64,000 bases of DNA from AP-15 sp963846635 (GTDB lineage Bacteria; Pseudomonadota; Alphaproteobacteria; ATCC43930; CGMCC-115725), in the NCBI GenBank assembly GCA_963846635.1, contig CAWJXM010000006.1, positions 124,001-188,000 of the forward strand. The letters run 5' to 3'. The stretch's first letter is position 1. Each line of letters starts with the position of its first letter. Shown in pieces: positions 24,565 to 33,887 of this stretch. Both the position numbers and the translations under genes were made by a program. The notes beneath the pieces were generated by a model. That model was not told where the DNA came from. It did no database searches and saw only the letters and a program-made list of their open reading frames with translations.

Positions 24565-26185
24565 CCCGCGAGCCAAGGACGGACGCGCCCCCGATGTGTT
24601 CCGCCAGGGCGGTTGGGTCCCGATGCGCTGCTACAAAGACGAGGACGAAGTCGATTTTGCGATCGTCGGCACCGGCGCCGGTGGTGGCACGCTCGCTTGC
24701 AAACTCGCCGAAGCCGGGTTTTCCGTGGTCGCGTTTGATGCCGGCCCGTTTTGGCGACCGCTTGAGGAGTTTGCCTCCGACGAATACGAGCAGAAAAAAC
24801 TGTTCTGGCTCGGCGAGCGCATCACTGGCGGCAACAATCCGGTCCAGTTGGGCGATAACAACAGCGGCCAATCGGTCGGCGGCAGCACCGTACATTTCCA
24901 GATGGTGTCGCTGCGCATAGGTCCCGACCGGTTGAAGGCGCGCTCCCGACTCGGCTACGCCGTCGACTGGCCGATCGAGCCAGAGGAGATGTGGCACTAC
25001 TATGATCTGACTGAAGATGCGCTGAAGATCTCGGGTCCGGTCGATTATCCGTGGGGTCCGCCGCGCCGCCGCTATCCCTATCGGCAACATGAGATGAATG
25101 CGGCGGCACTCGTCCTGGCGCGCGGCTGCGAAGCCCTCGGCGTCAAATGGGCCGCCACACCGCTCGCAACGATTTCGGCGCCGCGCGGCAAGTCTCATCC
25201 TTGCGTCTATCGCGGGTTCTGCAAATTCGGCTGTTCCACCAATGCAAAACAGAGCGCGCTGATTACGTGGATCCCGAGCGCGATCAAGGCCGGGGCCGAA
25301 ATCCGCGATCTCGCCATGGTCGGTCGCATCGAGGTCGGGCGGAACGGCAGAGTAACCTCACTGCATTACCATCGCGAAGGGCAGTGGCGATGCCAGCGGG
25401 CAAAAAACATCGTCGTCGCCGGTTATGCAATCGAAACGCCGCGGCTGTTGCTGAACTCAGCCTGCCCGCAATTTCCTGACGGCCTCGCCAACAGCAGCGG
25501 CCTGGTTGGCAAATTCTTTATGGTTCAGTCGAACCATGCCGTCTACGGCACCTTCGACGAGGAAATCCGCTGGTATAAAGCGCCGCCTTCATTGGCGATC
25601 ACCGAGCACTGGAACTACACCCATACCGGCAAGGATTTCCCAGGCGGGTACGCCTACATGAGCCAAGGCCCGTTAGCCGTCGAATGGGCTGACACGGTGA
25701 CCGGGCAGCGCGGTCTGTGGGGCATGGAGCTGCGCAACGAGATGGCCAAATACAACCATCAAGCGGGGCTCAAGATCGTCGGCGAGGTACTGCCGCAGGA
25801 GAAGAATCGGGTCGAGTTGGCCGACGAAACCGATGAGCTCGGCCTGCGCATCCCGCGCGTCGTCTTCTCCTATGGCGAAGAAGACAAGAAGCTGTATCAG
25901 CACTCAATCCGCTTTATGAGCGCAGCACTGGAAGCCGCGGGCGGCAAGGATATTTGGTCGGCGGAAGATACCGCTCATCTCGGTGGCACCTGTCGGATGG
26001 GCACCGATCCAAAGGCGAGCGTGACCAACGCCGACGGACGCTGCTGGGACATTCCCAATCTGTGGATCTGCGACGGCTCGCTGTTTCCGACGGTTGCGGG
26101 CGTAAACCCGTCATTGACGATCCAGGCGCTCGCCTGGCGCGCCGGCGACCGCATCCGCGAACTGGCGCGACGCGGCGAACTGTGA
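24554..26185 (+). CDS. GMC-family FAD-dependent dehydrogenase (large subunit)
   Basis: A 543-residue glucose-methanol-choline oxidoreductase, probable catalytic subunit with the preceding PF13618 protein. The FAD Rossmann motif VGTGAGGGTLACKLAEAGF lies near residues 37-55, and GGSTVHFQMVSLR is the second FAD contact. The C-terminal GMC domain has HLGGTCRMG with the catalytic His, and GVNPSLTIQALAWR with the catalytic Asn. The usual substrates of such pairs are sugars, sugar acids or alcohols, with electrons passed to a cytochrome c subunit or quinone. No cytochrome gene is present here, so the duplicated membrane protein may be the electron acceptor or anchor. That last point is inference. 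Confidence 0.93.
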   Translation: MTDSPRAKDGRAPDVFRQGGWVPMRCYKDEDEVDFAIVGTGAGGGTLACKLAEAGFSVVAFDAGPFWRPLEEFASDEYEQKKLFWLGERITGGNNPVQLGDNNSGQSVGGSTVHFQMVSLRIGPDRLKARSRLGYAVDWPIEPEEMWHYYDLTEDALKISGPVDYPWGPPRRRYPYRQHEMNAAALVLARGCEALGVKWAATPLATISAPRGKSHPCVYRGFCKFGCSTNAKQSALITWIPSAIKAGAEIRDLAMVGRIEVGRNGRVTSLHYHREGQWRCQRAKNIVVAGYAIETPRLLLNSACPQFPDGLANSSGLVGKFFMVQSNHAVYGTFDEEIRWYKAPPSLAITEHWNYTHTGKDFPGGYAYMSQGPLAVEWADTVTGQRGLWGMELRNEMAKYNHQAGLKIVGEVLPQEKNRVELADETDELGLRIPRVVFSYGEEDKKLYQHSIRFMSAALEAAGGKDIWSAEDTAHLGGTCRMGTDPKASVTNADGRCWDIPNLWICDGSLFPTVAGVNPSLTIQALAWRAGDRIRELARRGEL

Positions 26186-26209
26186 GGGACAACTCGCAGA
26201 GGATGAGTA

Positions 26210-27674
26210 ATGGATCAGATCGAGCAGATACCGATGCCGACCACCACGCCGGCGCCGGCGAGACCGGCGACAGCGCAGAACGGATTAGACGGCTCGAATA
26301 GAACTTCGTGGCAAGGCGGCGCCGCTGTGGCGGCGCTCGCGATGTCGGCGGGGGCCCTGGCACTCGCTGCCCGCGGCAGTTCCCGCGGTTCTTGGCGGGC
26401 GCCGCCGAGCTTTGCCCCGGCCGACAGGACCCTCGCCTGGGCCTCCCCGGCCGTGCTCGCAAACAATCCGCAGCGCCGATTTTATACCGGATCCAATCTC
26501 GGGCGCGCGGTAACGGTGGAAGATCTGCGGGCGATGGCGCATCGCCGGCTGCCCGGCTTCGTTACCGAATATCTCGAAGCCGGCGGCGAGGATGAAGCGG
26601 CACTGGCGCGCAATATTGCGGCATTGGCGGAGTGGCGCTTTTTGCACCGATCCATGGTCGATGTATCGCACCGCGATGTCTCGACCACGCTGTTCGGCCG
26701 AAAGACCGAAATCCCGGTCGTCGTGGCGCCAACCGGATTTAACGGCTTGTTCTGGCCGCATGCCGATCTGCGTCTGGCCCAGGCGGCAGCGGAAGCGGGT
26801 GTGCCGTTTGGTCAGAGCACGATGTCGAATGACCTGATGTCGCGTGTCGCGCAGGTACCGGGGTTGCGGTATTGGTGGCAGCTCTACGTCTTTGGCCCGA
26901 CCGAGGTGCGCAACACCCTTATTTCGAGGGCCCGCGAGAATGGCTGCGAAGCGCTGATCGTCACCGTTGATGCCCAGATCTACGGTAACCGGGAATGGCA
27001 TCATCGGACGATGTCGAGCCCGACCGCGATCAGCTGGAGCTCGCGATTTGATGCACTGATGCATCCAGACTGGTTGCCCGGGGAATTTTGACGCACGGCA
27101 TGCCGAGCTTTGAGAACGTCGTCGAGTTCGTTCCCAAGGACAAGCGCAGTCTGTTCAAGAGCGCGCATTGGATCCGCTCGCAGATGGACAAGGCCCTTTC
27201 TTGGGATCTGATATCGCCCGCATCCGCGATAGCTGGCCGCGCAAGCTGATCATCAAGGGCCTACTGACCGTCGAAGACTGCGTGCGGGCGGCCGAGATCG
27301 GTGCCGATGCGGTCGCGATCTCGAACCATGGCGGGCGACAGCTCGATTGGGCGGTAGCGCCGCTCGATTTGTTGCCGGCGGTACGGCAGGCGCTCGGCGG
27401 TCGGATCACGATCCTAGTCGACGGCGGCATGCGGCGCGGTACCGACATTATAAAGGCGCTGGCGCTCGGCGCCGACGCGGTGTTTGTCGGCCGCGCCGTC
27501 CTCTATGGTGTCGCTGCTGCCGGAAGGAAAGGCGCCAAGCGGGCTCTAGACATCTTGCGCGAGGAGCTCGACCGCGATCTTGGGTTGCTGGGTGTTCGTT
27601 CAGTCGACGAACTCAATCCTCGCCTGCTCGTGCGTGCCAGCGAATTGCGCAAGGCCGGCGCCGAGCTTCACTGA
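26210..27674 (+). pseudogene. FMN-dependent 2-hydroxy-acid dehydrogenase (LldD/lactate oxidase family), two frameshifts
   Basis: Together three frames encode one protein of about 485 residues. The first (26210-27091) has an unusual N-terminal Ala/Arg-rich membrane-like segment (VAALAMSAGALALAARG), then FVTEYLEAGGEDE, VAPTGFNGL and YWWQLYVFG. The middle part (THGMPSFENVVEFVPKDK) lies in another frame. The last (to 27674) has KGLLTVEDC, the catalytic SNHGGRQLD and VDGGMRRGTDI, completing the FMN barrel. Shifts are near 27076 (one base lost) and 27211 (AT repeated in GATATC). All catalytic motifs survive, so it is either freshly broken or mis-assembled. It follows the GMC gene by 24 bp and belongs to the same operon. 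Confidence 0.85.
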
Positions 27675-27685
27675 CCAGCACCGGC

Positions 27686-29800
27686 CTACGGCGCAACCCC
27701 AAGGCAGGTTGCGCGCAGCCGGTCGAGGTGCTGGTTCATCAAATCCAAGAGGGCCGCCTTGTCGCCGAACGGCGTCTCGGTTTTGTCGACGGCCGCGGTG
27801 AGGGATTGGCCCGCCTCTTTGTTCTGCGGCTCACGGCACCGAAATCGGGCCCCGGCCGCTTTTATTTCAGCACTGTAGCTGTCGAGCTTGCGCCGAAGGC
27901 ATCGGCCCTCTGGCTGGAATTGATCCAGCTGCGTCAGGTCCGGCGGGGAACCCGCCGCGGCGAAGGCTAATTCGCGGGCAGTATAGGCCAGATCCTCTGC
28001 GATACCGATGGCGATGCGTATGGACGCGGGACTGAGGCGCTCCCAACCGCGCTTCAAGGGGCCGATCGCGTCGCGTAACGCATTGGTCTTTTCCGCAATC
28101 TCCCACGCTGCAGCAATCAGCTTCTCATCGTCGCGGCGGTTGGCAAAATCGCCTGCCGCCTGATCCACAACATTCCCGATTGCGCCCAGGAGTTCGCCAA
28201 GTGCCGAGCCCAGCACCTGGTGGGTGCGCAGCGGCAACAATGTCATGATGACGACGACCCCGACAGCCGATCCGATCGCGGTCTCCTCCAAGCGCAGAAT
28301 CAGTAATACTGGCTGGAGTAGGCCCAGCAACGAGTAGAGCAGCGCGACCATGATCGTGATCCAGAACATCATGACCGCGTAGGCCGCTTGGAAGGCATAA
28401 AACCCAAAGAAGATACATACGAGCACAAGCGCCAGCGTCAGATCGGTGTGACCACTGACCAGCGAACCCAAATAGAGCCCGACAACAATACCGACGATGG
28501 TGCCGACAAGACGCTGCAGCGCCTTGACGAGCCCTTCGCCCCGCGAGTTGATGCCGGTGCCGACGATAAAGGCGGCGATCGCCGCCCAATACCACCGCCG
28601 GCCCGAAACCAGGCTGCCAATGCCGATCGCCAGCCCGACGGAGAGCGCATTTTGCAGCGCCTGCCTGGCCGCGGGTTGTTCCAGCAGTTTCTTTTTCTCG
28701 GGCTGTTTTTCCACCGAATTTTCGTCTCTCCCCGTGGATTTTTCGTCTCTCCCGTTGTCAAAGGTCGGCGGCTCGGTAACGCGCGTTTGATCCTCTGGCG
28801 AAGCAGGATCTGATGTTCGCGGAATGCCCTCCAGATCAGCTGGGAGCGCCATAATCGCTTGTTCAAGCAAGTCCAGCGCGAGGCGAAGTCGTTTCGAACC
28901 AGCGGGGGCAAGACAAGGTCCGATCTCGCCGACGCACCCGGTCAGGTGGCGTTGCAAGGCGACAAGCCGCAACCGCAGATAAGCTTGTTCTTTCTCAGAA
29001 CCCATTCCTGAGACAGGCAGCCGCAGAAGCCGCTCGAGTCCGAGCTCCAGCCTGAGAAGATCGAGCGCGGCGCGTTCCCTCACTCGATCGAGTTTGCCTT
29101 CCCTCGCCAGGAAATCAATCTGCTGCTTGGCGACGAGCGCCCCTGCCCGCAGGCGGACGAGTTGACGATCGCGCCACGCTCGGTACCGATCATCCGGCTC
29201 GCCGGGCCGCGCAGCAGACGCGATTTCCCCCAGAATGCGGGCAACACGGCGCCGCAAGTAGCGCAGCACGTGATCGAGCGTCGCCGCAGGATTATCGGCC
29301 AAAACGTAAAATCGATTGAGATAACCAGCGCAAATCGCGACCGCGACCGCCAGTAGAATGGCCGAATGGTGCGACAGCTGGGAGCGCGTGACATCGCTGA
29401 TAAAGTACGCGATGTAGGCGACCATGCCCCAAGCCGTGCCGCGCGGGCCGAGAAGCCGCGCCAAACTCGCGCAGAACACGACGAGGATGAAGCCGATATC
29501 GGCCAACCACTGCCAATGATTTAAATACGCGGCGAGCGCCCATGCGCCGAGCGCTGGTAGCGGTATGACCAGCAGCGTTACTCGCTGACGAGCTGGGGTG
29601 GGGTCGCGCAGGTTGACGGTTGCGAATATGCTGACCATCAGGCCGAGACCGATCGCATCGAACGGCACGGTCATGCGATATTGCAGCAAAAGCAGAACCG
29701 TCAGCGTCGCCGCCGCGGTACAGACGACGCGGGCCGCAACCCACAATCGCAACCAGCCCGGGTCGGGACCGAACAACCACTCCCACGCGCTTGCGACCAT
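27686..29800 (-). CDS. FUSC-family membrane protein (aromatic acid exporter-like)
   Basis: A 704-residue protein with two membrane blocks of about six helices each (residues 15-175 and 395-530), separated by a charged cytoplasmic domain, as in AaeB/YccS-type fusaric-acid-resistance proteins. The second block contains LVSGRRWYWAAIAAFIVGTG and the conserved LVGTIVGIVVGLYLG. A KxEK-rich, acidic linker near 350-390 precedes it. Such proteins export aromatic carboxylic acids or are needed for envelope stress survival. It is convergent with the FMN dehydrogenase gene, only 11 bp apart. The start at ATG 29800 is a choice; the frame opens five codons further at a GTG. Confidence 0.88.
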   Translation of the reverse strand: MVASAWEWLFGPDPGWLRLWVAARVVCTAAATLTVLLLLQYRMTVPFDAIGLGLMVSIFATVNLRDPTPARQRVTLLVIPLPALGAWALAAYLNHWQWLADIGFILVVFCASLARLLGPRGTAWGMVAYIAYFISDVTRSQLSHHSAILLAVAVAICAGYLNRFYVLADNPAATLDHVLRYLRRRVARILGEIASAARPGEPDDRYRAWRDRQLVRLRAGALVAKQQIDFLAREGKLDRVRERAALDLLRLELGLERLLRLPVSGMGSEKEQAYLRLRLVALQRHLTGCVGEIGPCLAPAGSKRLRLALDLLEQAIMALPADLEGIPRTSDPASPEDQTRVTEPPTFDNGRDEKSTGRDENSVEKQPEKKKLLEQPAARQALQNALSVGLAIGIGSLVSGRRWYWAAIAAFIVGTGINSRGEGLVKALQRLVGTIVGIVVGLYLGSLVSGHTDLTLALVLVCIFFGFYAFQAAYAVMMFWITIMVALLYSLLGLLQPVLLILRLEETAIGSAVGVVVIMTLLPLRTHQVLGSALGELLGAIGNVVDQAAGDFANRRDDEKLIAAAWEIAEKTNALRDAIGPLKRGWERLSPASIRIAIGIAEDLAYTARELAFAAAGSPPDLTQLDQFQPEGRCLRRKLDSYSAEIKAAGARFRCREPQNKEAGQSLTAAVDKTETPFGDKAALLDLMNQHLDRLRATCLGVAP

Positions 29801-29959
29801 GATCCCGGGCTGCACTCATTGAGTTCACAGAGAAAACGCCTGCGCCATCGAGATTTCCCGGTTGCGGCGCTGTCCAGGAGCCGTGGCCCCTAAGCGCGCC
29901 ATGGTCGCATACCAGTATTGGTCGGGGGCTATCGGCCCCTTACCGTCCCGAAGGCTTTA

Positions 29960-30380
29960 CGGTCGCGAGAGCGCAGCGCTGGGGTGGGTGGCAGGGGCGA
30001 TCGGCTCGGCGTAGTATTGCCGGAGGGTAATCTTCACACGCGATGGTCGGTACCGCGAGGAGCAGACCGACGATCCCAAACAAAATCGCGCCGCAAACAC
30101 GCAGCTCACCGATCCGCACGGATTTTGAAAACGCGACCCTGATCGCGCGCCAGCAGCCGGGGAAATCGGCGTCGCCGTCCGGCAAGGTCCACAGCCAGGG
30201 CATGTGATCGGAAAGGACGACCCGGGCGCCGATGTGGAACGGTGTGCGGGCGCGTACTCGCCGGACCACATCTCGCAAGGCGGCGATTTATGTCATCAAC
30301 AAATCCGACCGGCGGTCGAGCAGATACACCGTAAAGAAGAATGTCCCACCTGGAACCCGATTACGGCGACAATCCGGCAT
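29960..30380 (-). pseudogene. REP-associated tyrosine transposase (RAYT) remnant
   Basis: The frame from ATG 30380 starts MPDCRRNRVPGGTFFFTVYL and LLDRRSDLL, the family's N-terminus. It hits an in-frame TAA and then continues RDVVRRVRARTPFHIGARVVL, HMPWLWTLPDGDADFPGCWR and IRVAFSKSV. The normal catalytic HLH has become HMP, and the C-terminal tyrosine helix and FNPVKHG block are no longer recognisable beyond about 30100. RAYTs mobilise REP palindromes, several of which occur in this window, so this may be a former source of their movement. Confidence 0.8.
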
Positions 30381-30462
30381 AGGAGAGTATGGCAGGCGTT
30401 GGGAGAGGCGGAATGCGCTCCGAGGCTGGGCAAGAATGCTGATACGACTGGACTGATGCCGT

Positions 30463-30619
30463 GCGTCCTTCGAGACGGCCGCGGAGTTTATCCTCGGGCC
30501 GCGCATCGCGCGGACCCGTGGGCGGCCTCCTCAGGACGACGATCGTTGCCAATGCTATCATAGGCTTACGTTATGCTGAGGAACGACCCGGCGCAGCCGG
30601 GTCGCGTCTCGAAGCACGC
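30463..30619. mobile_element. 157-bp MITE-like repeat with 15-bp terminal inverted repeats
   Basis: GCGTCCTTCGAGACG at the left and the inverse of CGTCTCGAAGCACGC at the right match in 14 of 15 positions. The interior contains GAGTTTATCCTCGGGCCG, which recurs exactly at 43851, and a CTCAGGA / GCTGAGGA inverted pair. Elements ending in this TTCGAGACG motif are widespread in Bradyrhizobiaceae-type genomes. It has no gene. Confidence 0.7.
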
Positions 30620-30704
30620 ATGCCGCCCGATGCAGCGCGTTCTTGCCCAGCCTTACGCTTGCTGGCGCCGACACCACCCGTGATCGAGCCGGCGCTCTGC
30701 GAAG

Positions 30705-31193
30705 TTAAGCCAGCGCTTTCAGCAGTGACTCGGCGCTGGAGGCGTCGACCTGACCGGGCTGCTGCTCGACGTTTAGCGATTTGACGACGCCATTGTCGAC
30801 CAGCATCGAATAGCGCTTGGAGCGGATGCCGAGCCCGCCCTTCGTCAGATCGAGTTCGAGGCCGAGGGCGCGCGCGAAATCGCCGCTGCCATCGGCGAGC
30901 ATCGTCACCTTGCCCTCGGTCTTCTGGGCGCGGCCCCAGGCACCCATAACCGCAGGGTCGTTGACCGCAACACAGGCGATCTCGTCGATCCCCTTCGCCT
31001 TGATGTCTGCCGCCTTGTCGACAAAACCCGGCAGGTGACGCTGCGAACAGGCCGGCGTGAAGGCGCCCGGCACCGCAAACAGCGCCACTTTTTTGCCGCG
31101 GAAGAAATCGTCGGTGCTGATCTCTTTCGGTCCCTCGGGGGTCACTTGCCGCAGCGTTACCGATGGCAGCTTGTCGCCGACACTGATCGTCAT
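30705..31193 (-). CDS. Atypical 2-Cys/Prx5-type peroxiredoxin
   Basis: A 162-residue thiol peroxidase that reduces hydrogen peroxide and alkyl hydroperoxides in the cytoplasm. The peroxidatic Cys49 is in VPGAFTPACSQRHLPGF, with the supporting Thr and the later Arg. The rest (GIDEIACVAVNDPAVMGAWG, LGLELDLTKGGLGIRSKRYSMLVDNG) is the Prx5/hybrid-Prx pattern that uses glutaredoxin or thioredoxin. No fused glutaredoxin domain is seen. ATG 31193 follows GGAGGGACC, so I reject starts further upstream. It is transcribed away from the algH-like gene, sharing a 200-bp divergent region. Confidence 0.95.
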   Translation of the reverse strand: MTISVGDKLPSVTLRQVTPEGPKEISTDDFFRGKKVALFAVPGAFTPACSQRHLPGFVDKAADIKAKGIDEIACVAVNDPAVMGAWGRAQKTEGKVTMLADGSGDFARALGLELDLTKGGLGIRSKRYSMLVDNGVVKSLNVEQQPGQVDASSAESLLKALA

Positions 31194-31394
31194 GGGGGTC
31201 CCTCCACGGTCATCCATACCATACTGATCCGTTTCCCAAGCCAGGCAGCGGATCCCGTAGCCGGAGCGATAGCACACCTCGACGTGCCGGGCAAAGCGCC
31301 GCCGACCGGTACCGGTTGCGGTTTTTTCTGCGCCCGCGGCAACGGAATGCTTATGATCAACGTATAGGCTCGGGACGAAACGAGGAGTATTGCG

Positions 31395-31964
31395 ATGGCC
31401 GAAAAGTCGAATTCGCTCGCCGGGCAGTTGCTAGTGGCGATGCCGCAAATGGGCGATCCGCGCTTTGCTCGATCGGTCATCTATCTATGCACGCATAGCG
31501 GCGAGGCTGGAGCGATGGGCCTCGTCATCAACAAGCCGCTAGGTTCACTGACTCTGGCCGAGCTGTTCGCTCAGCTCGACATCGAGTCCGGCGACTTCGC
31601 CCAAAAACAGCCGGTTCACTTCGGCGGTCCGGTCGAACCCGGCCGCGGCTTTGTGCTGCACACAGCCGATTATCAAGAGGAAGGCACATTGCCGATCACC
31701 GGCAATATCGCGATCACCGCGACCCTCGACATCATGCGCGCGATCGGAAAGGGCCGGGGCCCGCGGCAAAGTCTATTCGCGCTGGGCTATGCTGGTTGGG
31801 CGCCGGGTCAGCTCGACGCTGAAATCCAGGCCAATGGCTGGCTGTCGGTCGCCGCCGATGAGCACATCGTGTTCGACCCCGACCACGAAGGAAAATGGCA
31901 GCGCGCGCTCGACAAACTCGGCATCGATCTCTCGCTGCTGTCGAGCGACGCCGGTCACGCCTGA
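31395..31964 (+). CDS. YqgE/AlgH family protein (DUF179)
   Basis: A 189-residue cytoplasmic protein of the widespread AlgH/YqgE family, whose molecular role is unknown. Conserved segments are LLVAMPQMGDPRFARSVIYLC, GAMGLVINKP, VHFGGPVEPGRGFVLH and a C-terminal GYAGWAPGQLDAEI. GAGGAG lies about 9 nt before the ATG. In many alphaproteobacteria it lies next to a peroxiredoxin or redoxin gene, as here on the opposite strand. Confidence 0.95.
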   Translation: MAEKSNSLAGQLLVAMPQMGDPRFARSVIYLCTHSGEAGAMGLVINKPLGSLTLAELFAQLDIESGDFAQKQPVHFGGPVEPGRGFVLHTADYQEEGTLPITGNIAITATLDIMRAIGKGRGPRQSLFALGYAGWAPGQLDAEIQANGWLSVAADEHIVFDPDHEGKWQRALDKLGIDLSLLSSDAGHA

Positions 31965-32013
31965 GGCGCGTCCCACGCCGGGGGCGCGGCTTCCGAACTG
32001 CTCTAGCTGCTGC

Positions 32014-32613
32014 TTACGGACGCCAATCGTCGCGGAGGATGGCGAACAGCAGGTGGTCCTGCCATTTGCCGGCGATGCACAGATATTGCCGGGCATAGCC
32101 TTCCTGCTGAAAACCGATGCGTATCAATAAGGCGCGGCTCGGCACATTGGTCGGCAGGCAGGCGGCTTCCACGCGATGCAATCGTAGCCGGTCGAAAGAG
32201 AAATTGAGCACCAGCGGCAAGGCCGCGGTCATCAACCCTTGGCGGGCAAACGGCTCACCGATCCAATAGCCGAGGCTCGCGGTTTCGGAGACGCCGCGGC
32301 GCACATTCGAGAGGCCGATGCCGCCGACCAATTCATCATCGTGTGAGAAAATAAAAAAGTTGTAGGCTTGGTCGGTGCGCCAATCCTCGACATATCGCGC
32401 CACCCTCGACCGATAACTCAAGCGCGACAGAGCGTCGACCGGCCAGCTCGGCTCCCATGGCTCGAGGAAGGCGCGCGAGCGGCTCCTCAAAGCCGCCCAT
32501 GCTTCCCAATCACCGCGCTCCGGTGCGCGCAGATAGACCCGCTCACCGGTTAAGCGAAACGGGTCGACGCGCGACAGGAACAAGCGCGGAAAGGGTTTTC
32601 GCTGCGGCGCCAT
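32014..32613 (-). CDS. RimJ/RimL-type GNAT N-acetyltransferase
   Basis: A 199-residue acetyl-CoA-dependent N-acetyltransferase. It starts with the family's RLTGERVYLRAPERGDWEAW, continues with ELVGGIGLSNVRRG and the acetyl-CoA loop YWIGEPFARQGLMTAAL, and ends with HRVEAACLPTNVPSRALLIRIGF. RimJ acetylates ribosomal protein S5 in E. coli; close relatives modify other N-termini. It lies 14 bp downstream of the M16 peptidase on the same strand, an arrangement conserved with thrC in alphaproteobacteria. Confidence 0.93.
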   Translation of the reverse strand: MAPQRKPFPRLFLSRVDPFRLTGERVYLRAPERGDWEAWAALRSRSRAFLEPWEPSWPVDALSRLSYRSRVARYVEDWRTDQAYNFFIFSHDDELVGGIGLSNVRRGVSETASLGYWIGEPFARQGLMTAALPLVLNFSFDRLRLHRVEAACLPTNVPSRALLIRIGFQQEGYARQYLCIAGKWQDHLLFAILRDDWRP

Positions 32614-32627
32614 CAGAGCCGCAGCCG

Positions 32628-33887
32628 TCAGGCAGCTAGCCGCGCCTGGACACGGTCAAAGCCTTCGAGCCGGCTTAGCGGTCCGAGTGCGGTCAGCGTC
32701 GGCGGCCCGTCCCGCCAACGGGCCACGACGCGGCGAATCGCAGCGTCGTCGACCGCTTCGATACGCTGCACGATCTCGGCCGGATCGAACGGCGTACCGT
32801 GGATCAACAAATGCTGGGCCAGCTGTTCGCAGCGTGTCGAAGTGCTTTCCAATGACATCAACAGACCCGCCTTCAGCTGGCTCTTGGCCCGCGTCAACTC
32901 GACGGGGGTCAGCCCCTCTTCGAGCTTGCGGGTTTCTTCGCACAAGGCCGGCACCAGCTCCGCCGCCTCTTCCTCGCCAGTGCCGGCATAAATACCAAAC
33001 AAGCCGCCATCGTGATAGCTGTGGCCGAAACAGTGGATCGTATAGACGAGGCCGCGCCGCTCGCGGATTTCCTGGAACAGTCGCGACGACATTCCGCCGC
33101 CAAATGCCGTCGTCAACACCGACCCGGCATAAAAATCGGGATCGTCGAGCGTCAGGCCCGGGAAACCCAAAACCAGGTGGAGCTGTTCGAGCTCGCGTTC
33201 CTCGCGCCGCTCCCCGCCCGTGTAACGCGCTGGTTCGGTCGTGATCGGACGCTCCGCCGGCATCCCGGCCAGCAGCTTCTCCGCAAGACCCGCGATGCGG
33301 TCGTGATCGAGATTCCCGGCTGCCGCCAACACCATGCGCCGCGCTCCATAATGGTCGCGCAGATAGGCTGTGACCTCTTCGCGTCCGAGGCGCCGGATGA
33401 TCTCAGGCCTTCCGAGTACCGGGCGGCCCATCGCCTGGTCGGGGTACGCGCATTCCTGGAAGTGATCAAAGATGATATCGTCCGGAGTATCGTTGGCCTG
33501 ACCGATCTCCTGCAGGATCACGGTACGCTCGCGCTCGATCTCCTCGGGTTCGAAGGTCGAGTGCTGCAGGATGTCGGCCAGGATATCGAGCGCCAGCGGC
33601 ACGTCTTCCTTGAGCACCTTCGCGTAATAAGCCGTGCTTTCGCGCGAGGTGTACGCATTGAGGTGGCCGCCGACCGCCTCGATTTCTTCGGCGATAGCGA
33701 GCGCTGTACGCCGCTCGGTGCCTTTGAACGCCATATGTTCGAGAAAATGAGCAACGCCGTTGATTTCGGCCGGCTCGTGCCGGGTGCCGACATCGACCCA
33801 AATGCCGAGCGAAACCGTGTCAACGGTCTCGAACCTATCAGTCGCGATCTGCAGTCCGTTTTGTAAACGCGATAACTCGATTGTCAT
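32628..33887 (-). CDS. M16 family zinc metallopeptidase (mitochondrial processing peptidase-like)
   Basis: A 419-residue protein in the M16B group. The inverted zinc motif HFLEH lies at residues 47-51, with the distal Glu near 120-127, and the family Arg/Tyr pair of the second half is in the GMSSRLFQEIRERRGLVYTI segment. It resembles the beta subunit of the mitochondrial processing peptidase and bacterial homologues. No signal peptide is visible. Its ATG overlaps the thrC stop by 4 bp (ATGA). Confidence 0.95.
   Translation of the reverse strand: MTIELSRLQNGLQIATDRFETVDTVSLGIWVDVGTRHEPAEINGVAHFLEHMAFKGTERRTALAIAEEIEAVGGHLNAYTSRESTAYYAKVLKEDVPLALDILADILQHSTFEPEEIERERTVILQEIGQANDTPDDIIFDHFQECAYPDQAMGRPVLGRPEIIRRLGREEVTAYLRDHYGARRMVLAAAGNLDHDRIAGLAEKLLAGMPAERPITTEPARYTGGERREERELEQLHLVLGFPGLTLDDPDFYAGSVLTTAFGGGMSSRLFQEIRERRGLVYTIHCFGHSYHDGGLFGIYAGTGEEEAAELVPALCEETRKLEEGLTPVELTRAKSQLKAGLLMSLESTSTRCEQLAQHLLIHGTPFDPAEIVQRIEAVDDAAIRRVVARWRDGPPTLTALGPLSRLEGFDRVQARLAA

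Noticed and set aside
29835..29859. Reverse-strand EcfG-like promoter before the FUSC gene
   Set aside because: The -35 would be GGAAA and the spacer 15 nt, too far from consensus.
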